Shown: one piece after another, positions 56,470 to 64,000 of the stretch
Layout of the letters: every line of letters starts with the position of its first letter
Position numbering within the stretch: position 1 is the stretch's first letter
Origin: Gnetum montanum
Lineage: Eukaryota > Streptophyta > Gnetopsida > Gnetales > Gnetaceae
Reading direction: 5' to 3'
Assembly: GCA_015680685.1 (NCBI GenBank)
Contig: MNCI01004258.1
Location: 308,512 to 372,511 of the forward strand
DNA length: 64,000 bases
Made by a program: the position numbers and the translations under genes
The notes under the pieces: generated by a model
What the model was told of the DNA's origin: nothing
Databases searched by the model: none
The model's input: only the letters and a program-made list of their open reading frames with translations

Positions 56470-59400
56470 GAGATTCTAGCTCCATTACTTTCAGAGGTAC
56501 AAGTGGAAGGCCTTCCTCCAAATGATGGAGGATCTGGTCCTCCATCATGTTGACTTAGTCAACATCCCCAAGATCAATGCTAGAAAGGATGTTGGTTCTA
56601 TCTATTGTAGTCCAAGAAGGTGGCTTCTAGGCCATAGCAACTATAGAGGTCTCGCTTGTAGTAGTGGTAATTCGAGTAATAAGGGATTTCTCCACCATCA
56701 GAGTACTTTCAAAAAGTTGATAAGCACTCTCTGCCTAGATCTCCTAAATGAATAGCTCTCTCTTGCATTGTTCAACTGACTCCTCCTTTAGCCACTTAAG
56801 GTAGGCCCCATGATCTAGCTTGTACTATTGCTTTTGGACCATTTGTTTCTTACCCCAGTTTAAGACCCAAGCGCACTGATCTTTCTAGTCCTCAACCTTT
56901 TGGGAGATGAGGTCTATTTGCATACATTATTTTGTCATCTCTTATAGGACTACTACGTTGTCCTAAATAACATGTTGGTAGTAGGTCCATGTGATCTCCC
57001 TAGCCCACAACTCCCCCAAGCTAGTCACTTGGGCCTCTACAAATGCCTTGCGGTCTCGAAGATCTCTAATGATTTCTTCCTGCCATTGAGCCTTCTCCTT
57101 TAAGGCTACAACTTTCTCCCATAGGGATTCATTAGACCTTTCTAGCTTCCATGAAGTTTTTGCACATAACATTACTAGATTAGTAGCAATCTCGTACAAC
57201 TTCAAGGGTATACTAGATACATCGGAGGGAAGCTTAAGCAAGCAATCAATCTCCATGTCTCTACTAGGATCCCACTTCACAGAAGGCACCACACAAGCAT
57301 GAAATATAATCATAAACATAATGCATAATCTAAGATGGCCATAACATAATCACAACCTATAACATAGCCAAACAACTAAGGCACATAAAACAAAGTACTT
57401 ACCTATCTCGGGTGCAACCTATTGCAACCAGTTGATGATGTCCTTAGCCATCCCACGCATGAACTCCACCTTGTCTAGAGTCTCCATCCCTAATTTCACA
57501 CAAAACTTAGGGATAGGTACTTACACTAGTGGCTCGGGAACTATTGTAAGCATACAATCATCGAAATGTTAGGATTAAAACCAAGGTTAAACAATAAGAC
57601 ATAACAAAAATATTAAGGCATGGGAATACTTGGCTCTTCCTTCTCTTCCTCCTCTAGGATGAGGATAAAGGATGTACTTGGTACTGCCTCACCAAACAAA
57701 GCATCTAGATCATTTATATATGCACTAGTAAACCCTTCAACCTTAGGTTGCTTCAACAATGCCTCCTCTACATGCCTTTATTCTACCTCTGTAGCAACTT
57801 CAACTACCATAGCCTAATGTTTGTCTACAACCATAGCACATAGAAAACTAGTTAACACATGAAACCATAAAGTTTCCATAAACTTTAAAACATGAAATAG
57901 CCAAACTACAATGGCCTAAGCTTAAACTTAAGCTTCTTCAAGATAGGTTGGTTTGATGCCAGTGGTGCTTCCTCCATAAGCCTCTTAAGTTTCTCTTTGG
58001 CCCCTTCAGCCTCCCTATGTAGTCGTTTGGCTTCCTAGATGCTTATTGGGAACATGAGAGGCTCCTCATCATCTATGTTATTAGGAGACTCAAACTACCT
58101 GACATTAACATCCTTAGTGGTAATGGATAACATATCATCCATCCCTTCTAGTGGGTTTTGAGCCTGCACAATTGGATAAATGTGCATTATCCAAGGCTTA
58201 GAACGTTGGCTTAGGTCTTGCAGAATCCATCGCGCATCCCTATACACCACCAAAAACTTCATATATCTCTTCAAATAACCTACAAAAAATGCAAAGTGCA
58301 TGTGCATTACTATAAGGTTGTCTGCATGGAATCTAAGGATCTCCTTTGGAAGCCCAACAACCAAGTTAGCTACGCAGTTGAACCTGGTGTCATCCATCAA
58401 GACCTTCTTGAAGGTCCACCCCTACATAATGCCAGTCATCTTCTTTTGCAATAATAGTTTAGAAAATGCACAAGACCTAAATAAAGGATATGACTCCTTT
58501 GCATTAGGGTTTGTGAAGCCATCCATGGAAATTCGAAAGTGGCCCATGTTGACACCAAGCCACTCTAAAACTTCATCACTATGGCCCAATTCCTTCACTA
58601 TTCTTGTTGGAATCTTTGCCCCATCAATAGGGACTCCAAACAAGTCACGAAAGAGGCCCTCATCAATATCCATGTTATTCTTCACATCCCAGATGATGGT
58701 GCTAAAATGACCAGCCTTCTCATTAAAGGAGTCAATGACATGCAACATCTCTACAGTAAGGATGGAAGGGATAGGTGCCATAAATACATCAAGAAAACCT
58801 GCACGTTGGATGTTTTCTTAAGCATATCCAAGCACTTATCCCCTCAACCGCTCTTGTGCCGGTATCACCTCACCAAACTTTAGGATGAGAGTATCCTCAT
58901 GACATGCTCTTAAAAGTGGTATGGTGACATCAAGAAAGGTGGAAGGTCCTATAAAGCAACAACCAAAGTTTAGCATCAACATAAGTATGTTTAATAACTA
59001 GTCAAAGTAATAGAAAAATTAGAATTTTCATAACCATGAAACATTAGTAGCTGTAGCCTTTATGTTTACCTTTTTGCTTCTTCTTCAATGTGGTTTGGAT
59101 GGTCCCAGCTACAAGGGTCTGATCCATGGAATTATCAACATCTACCCACCAGTTGTGCATCATCCTGTCATCCTTGAACTTCTTGTATACAAGGTTGAAC
59201 CTTGAAGCATATGCATCAAAGTCCCCTCTTAACTGTTGATACACAAAAGTTCTAATCTAAAGACTCTTGGTGAATTTATTTAAAGTAGTTTGAGCCACTA
59301 AAAAGATTTGATCATTGATGACCATGCCTTGATCATTAACCTTGTACCTGTAAGAAGTTTTTAAAATCAATGAAGTTAGGAAAGGTAGTCAAGCCAATAG

Positions 59401-59863
59401 CATAAAAACATTACAATAATCATGCTTACCCCTATAGATAATACACGATGCCAAGCAGGTTCTAGAATAATGTGTGGGCTCTATGCACCGCCATCAAAGT
59501 CTTGTTAGCATTATACTATTATACTTTGGCATCATCCAAATCTCTGTGAGCTAACATGAACTAATAGCATTTGTTTCTCCTCTTGCTGGCGACTTGTTGA
59601 TAATGAACCTGAAAACCAAGCTAGATGCCTGAGGTAGCAAAGACTCCACTATAGCCCCAACCATATCCATGAACAAGTGTGACCATAATATCACACTAAA
59701 TTTTTGTAGAATGTAGGTAAGGAATTCCCTTGTCAAACGCTAGAACCATAGTGAAGCCTTCTCCAAAGGCATATCGGGGAGTGGGGCATTGGTCTTGGGA
59801 TGACCAATGTAGCACAAAATACCCACCAACTCCACGATGATGAGGACAAGCTTTAAGAAAACC
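56470..59863 (-). pseudogene. Spliced gene-like unit with coiled-coil C-terminus, many stops, function unknown
   Basis: Minus strand. Exon A 59863-59430, after acceptor TTTTGCTTCATGCAG and before donor GTAAGC, encodes GFLKACPHHRGVGGYFVLHW. Exon B starts 59347 after CTTCTTACAG and includes YQQLRGDFDAYASRFNLVYK. A third exon starts about 58948; a long frame (58781-58030, one stop) contains SFNEKAGHFSTIIWDVKNNM, LGVNMGHFRISMDGFTNPNA and VVGLPKEILRFHADNLIVMH, and ends near the consensus donor ATAG|GTAAGT (57403). The last part (57319-56472) is a coiled coil, SWKLERSNESLWEKVVALKE. Stops are mainly TAG/TAA where Gln would fit. No domain recognised. Its plan, globular part then coiled coil, recalls 21629-23760. 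A captured or repeated host gene is possible. Confidence 0.55.
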
Positions 59864-60419
59864 CTGCATGAAGCAAAACAAAAGCATTATGACTAATTGA
59901 CAATACCTAGCAAATTTGGAAAAAACATCTAGTCGAAGGTGGAATTAACCTCTGTAAAAAGCTCTAAGTTTTTTATCTAAGTTAGCTTAAGGAATTCCAC
60001 AAGAAAACATTATTATAACCTTGCATTATGACTAATTGGAAATACTTAGAAAATTTGGAAAAAATATCTAATCAAAGGTGGAATTAGCCTCTCTAAAAAT
60101 ATCTAAGGTTTTTAGCTAAGTTGGCTTAAGAGATTCCATAAAAGCATTATTACCATCTTTTATAGCTAAACCAAAATATTATAACCAAAAACTTATAAAC
60201 AAAACTAAGCCTTAGTCTAAACTACACATAAACTTAGAAAAAAGCATATAGCTATAACCCTTCTAAAAATAGTAAAGCTTTTGATTTTCTTAAAAAAAGA
60301 ATTTAAGCATAAGTTTTACATATTGGCAAGAAAAGATACACATATCAATCACTTCCATCTACAAAGGGATAATGCACTACAACCGTAGTTTTGCCTTATT
60401 TACATAGCCATAATCAAAA
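59864..60419. repeat. Duplicated spacer upstream of the spliced unit
   Basis: GCATTATGACTAATTG.CAATAC.TAG.AAATTTGGAAAAAA near 59884 recurs near 60025, followed by CTA.TC.AAGGTGGAATTA.CCTCT in both, a tandem duplication of about 140 bp. No gene seen. Confidence 0.8.
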
Positions 60420-61070
60420 ATTTATACAAGCTCTAATTTCAATGATTCCACCATGGAAAGAATCCTAAAGTAACAAGCCTTATATCCATCACCATTGCAA
60501 ATAAAAATACATAGCCAGTTTTACATGGAATATATGAAAATTTAACAAAATCATAGCCATCATCATTAATCCCTTTTCACACAAGGTTGGTAAAAAATTC
60601 GCCAAAGTTTTGTTTGAGCTCCAAACGAAGTGATTCCATCATTGTTTGAAAGCTTAAATCTAGCCTCACACATCCATACTTAGAAATAATTCAAAACCTT
60701 TGTCATTTATGCAGGAAAAATTTGTAAATATGGATTAAAATTTTGAAAATGACACAAACCTCCTTTTGACATAGGCTTAATAAAAAAAATTCATTAAAAA
60801 TTCTCTTTGAGTCCAATCAAAGTGGTTCTACCTCTATTGGAAAGCTAAAGCCAAGACCTACTCAACCATAGCCAAAACCCCTACCGTTGGTTAGAAAAAA
60901 TTTGTGAATTTACATGAATTTCTAGAAATTACATAAAAGACCCAACTACATGACCTTAGGAAAACAACCATAACATCGTCATTATTAATCCAAATTGAAC
61001 GAGATGATAGTTGTTGAAAAGCTTAAGCTTAAGGCTATAAATTAATAACATTGTATTTTAAAAATATTAA
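60420..61070. repeat. Degenerate tandem array, period roughly 190 bp
   Basis: A phrase like GAGCTCCAAACGAAGTGATTC then GAAAGCTTAAAT.TAG (about 60618) recurs as GAGTCCAATCAAAGTGGTTC then GAAAGCTAAAGCCAAG (about 60810) and ATCCAAATTGAACGAGATGA then AAAAGCTTAAGC (about 60990), each followed by AAAA.TTTGTGAAT-type words. Copies are strongly diverged. Confidence 0.65.
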
Positions 61071-62130
61071 CCATTTTATTAAGAAAAAAAATTACACAAC
61101 ATGGCTTGCTTTTTCCATGTAAAAAGCTAAAAAGCTAAAACCCAACTTAACATAGCCATAAAAACATAGTCAAATATCTAAAACCATCAATACCCATTAG
61201 AAAACACACCAAAATGTTAGGGTAGGATTTTGTTGAAATTTAATTTTAACAAATCATTTGGTCTAGATCTGACAAAAATAACCCTACCCCCAAATTTTGG
61301 GAAAAAACATAAAAACAACAAGCTTAATTTAAAAAAAAAAAATCAAATCTATTAAGGCAAAAACAATGAAACAACCATGGATCTATGTGAAAATGACCAA
61401 AATACGAGGTACGATTTTATCAAAATTTTGATTTGCTCCCCCACACCCACTCCCTACCCTCTGTTAGTGTAGATCTGAGAAAGATAGCCCCACATGTGGT
61501 AAGAAAAACAATAAAAATGGGTAGAAAACAAAGCAAAAATGGGTAGAATTGCCTACCTCGTAGTAGCAACAAACAAGGCTTGGATTGAAATGGGGCTACG
61601 TAGCCCTAATAAGTCCTTCACTCATTCATCCACCTACTAAATCCTAGGATTGCAAATCTTCCCTTCATGTTGTTTCGATGCCATGATAGGCTCAATGCTG
61701 GGAGTAGTTTGAAATCAAGAAAAATAGGAGTTCTACACTGTGTGGAGGAAAGAATGAGGATTACATGCTAAAGATAGTTTCCCTCTACTACAAAAATCTC
61801 TACCAAAGCTCTCCTCCAATGTGTAGTTTGCAAAGATGTGAATTGTGATTGAAAACTTATGAAACTTAGCATTAAAAACCACATTTAAACCTAAACACAT
61901 ACCTTAAAACCCCAATTGCTAATTTAGTGCACCATAACTCCAAGTGCATTGAAGTGAAAAGGGGGAAAACTTTCTTCAACATTGAGACTAGTGGAAAATA
62001 GCTTCACTTGTCAAATTCTAAAAATTTTTAGATTGTAGGCCCCACCATACGCCTTCCCTCTTACCCAAAAATTGCATCAACACTAATTTTTGACCACTTT
62101 TGACACTTAAAAACATTGTTTCAACCTTAA
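61071..62130. other. Intergenic sequence, no gene seen
   Basis: A-rich runs (61085-61095, 61327-61342) and short words such as CTAAAAAGCTAAAA. 61540-61860 is slightly less AT-rich. No domain or element end recognised. Confidence 0.5.
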
Positions 62131-64000
62131 ATCCCATGCATCCATTCTAGGGATGGCATTCCTAACATGGATTCATGCCTCCCATTTCACAAAATCATTA
62201 AAAAATAGTTATTTACCATTTTTAGTAACTTGAACTTGCCTTTTTCAACCTTGGGATCCCAAAAAAGGGTGAAACACTATCAAAACGGGACAACTTGGGT
62301 TTCCATGCTAGGGCAACACTACCTAGTGTGGAGCAAGGGATGTAACATCCATTCTTACCCCCAACACCCATCTAGCCCAAGTTGTGGTCCCCACATGACC
62401 AAAAATCCCTCCAAGCATCTCTAGCAGCACTGAAACCTCATGAAACTTAGTCAAAAGTAGTCAAAACTTGTCAAAACCTTGAATTTTTGTGTTTCCATGA
62501 TGGGGGAGGCTTCATCCACACTAAGCATCTCATTCCCAACATGGATGAAAGGGGGAAAGCCAAGAATGATCCAAATTGACTGCCTCGTAAACATTTCTCA
62601 AAGCCCAGTGATTCTTAGACCCTACTGGAACCCTTTGGAGCTTCCAAAAGCCTCAAAAGTTATCAAATATGGCACAAAACTATCATCCCACTCTCATCCA
62701 CACTAGGGCCTTCATGTCAAGCATCGAAAAAAGGGGGGAAACTACATGAGGCACTTAGGAGCCTCCAAATTACTGGATCTTGGCATCCAATATTGACTAT
62801 CAACACAAGCAACCATGGAGGCTGACATGCATGGTCGATTGGCTATCGATCTAGCCTAGATCTAAATTTCTTGGTTGAGTGGGACATCTTCCATGCTAAA
62901 CATCATGGATAGAATGGGAAACCCAAAACTATGAAAGTTTGTATGAAATTAGACTCCCAGAAGTAACCCAACCCTTCTAGAAGTCACCTAAAATGATCAA
63001 AACTACCTCCTCTTGGTTCTCCATGATAAGGGGGATCCTATCCATGCTAAGCCTTCCACCCTCAACATGGATGGAAGGAGGGAAGCCTGAAAACCCTATC
63101 ATAGCATTTAAAATGACCAAAATTTGACCTTAGACATTGATAGCCAATGCCAACAACCCTATAGACACTCATGCATAGTTAAAATTGATTAAAAATAGCC
63201 AAAAAAACCCTTCCTCTAATCTTCCATTCTAAGCATAGAAGCCCTAGCATGGAAAGAGGGGGGAAAAGCCCAAAAATTACCTAATAACCCTTTAAATAAC
63301 CAAATTTTGATATTGGATGTCAGCAATTAACACTAGCCACCTTAGAAGCTTGCATGCATAGCTAGAAATGATGGAAAATGGAAAAAATTAGGGTTCCTTA
63401 TTTCCTACATACTAAGAATCACTTCTTCCACACTACCCAACATAGAACAAAGGGGGGAACTTTGGGAAGACTCCAAAATAGCCTCTAGAGACCTTGAAAA
63501 AACACTGGAAAGCCCTCTGTATGTCCTAGAATCTTGTTCGCACATCCTAAAATCCCTAGGCTTGTCAAAATTAATCACAAATACCCAGAAAGCCTTTCCC
63601 CCCCACCCCCACCCCCAACCCCCACTCCTCCTCCCCCCACCCCCCACAATCTTCCATGCTAAGCATGGAATTCCCAACATGAAAAAGGGGGAAAAACACT
63701 AGATTTTACTTACTAGCCTTCAAAACAAGCAAATTTTAACACTAGGCATTGGTAATTAATGCTAACAACCTCAAAGGCCTACATGCATAGCTAGAAACGA
63801 TGCAAATAGCTAAAAATCTATTTCCCCCTTATCTTCCACACTAGGCATACTATCCTCAATGTGGAAAAAGATGGGAAAACTCAAAAACCATTTAGGAAAC
63901 CTCCAGACTAGTCAAACTTAAGCTCAAACCCTAGTCCTTAACCCCGAAAACCCTGGAAGCACACATGCATGATCAATTGAGGCCAAAACTGGTCCAGATC
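62131..64000. repeat. Degenerate tandem array, period about 190 bp, running off the window
   Basis: Around ten copies of a unit whose core reads CTTCCATGCTAAGCATGGAA, CCCAACATGGA, AAGGGGGGAAA.CCCAAAA, with a link CATGCATAGCTAGAAATGATG. Core positions are near 62145, 62305, 62515, 62695, 62890, 63035, 63220, 63410, 63655 and 63835. TCCATGCTAAGCATGGA is an inverted repeat. Frames in it are by-products of the repeat. Confidence 0.8.
63598..63648. repeat. C-rich tract (G-rich on the minus strand)
   Basis: About 50 bp made almost only of C, with runs of 5-7 C separated by single A or AA. The minus strand has at least five runs of five or more G with very short loops, enough for a G-quadruplex. 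Confidence 0.9.

Noticed and set aside
56470-59863. Use of a variant genetic code with TAG/TAA read as Gln
   Set aside because: The MYB gene in the same window uses the standard code with CAG and CAA for Gln and ends at TGA; the stops are better explained by C-to-T decay in silenced DNA.

Overview
This looks like plant nuclear DNA, most likely from a gymnosperm such as a conifer. The grounds are one ordinary spliced plant gene in 64 kb, large spaces filled by old and diverged LTR retrotransposons of one related group, LINE remnants and many degenerate tandem repeats. The assignment to gymnosperms is inference; no sequence here is diagnostic of a species.

The one convincing intact gene is an R2R3-MYB transcription factor at 13129-14936 (+): two exons, TATA box and G-box upstream, and C-terminal motifs like those of the MIXTA-like subgroup 9. 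Its second canonical intron is absent. A spliced gene fragment of unknown function lies on the minus strand at 46264-47138 and 53006-53264; a Copia element has split it and it carries frameshifts. A second spliced, gene-like unit (about 56470-59863, minus) has splice signals and a coiled-coil C-terminus but many stop codons.

Layout. 1-9.2 kb: repeats, two minus-strand Ty3/Gypsy-type LTRs (3022-4805 and 5739-6558), a solo LTR nested inside the first (3533-4490, duplication GTATT) and a LINE reverse-transcriptase remnant. 9.2-12.9 kb: a hairpin-forming inverted repeat, an LTR-like block rebuilt by tandem duplications and a 354-bp duplication, all upstream of the MYB gene. 15-17.2 kb: SINE-like and tandem repeats. 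17281-24233: a gag-bearing element (duplication ATGTG) with a truncated 3' LTR and a second unrelated coding block inside. 24.2-24.7 kb: LINE-derived 106-bp tandem repeats. 24736-35180: an older gag-protease element whose gag is split by a complete 6.4-kb gag-only element (26852-33251, duplication CTCAT). 35.2-38.1 kb: a minus-strand Gypsy-type 5' end and Copia-like LTR pieces. 38-46 kb: AT-rich sequence without supportable genes. 47139-53005: a Copia element (minus). 53.5-55.6 kb: a deleted Gypsy-type element with a protease reading frame. 55.8-64 kb: minisatellites, the spliced unit and long degenerate tandem arrays.

The Gypsy-type elements here share TGATGAG...CTCATCA termini, a tRNA-Asp-like primer site and a retrotransposon gag domain, but no reverse transcriptase or integrase was found in any of them. 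They therefore look like non-autonomous elements mobilised by partners elsewhere. Several of their LTRs carry arrays of self-complementary GATATCGCG words just upstream of the TATA box, which is the most unusual sequence signal in the window.
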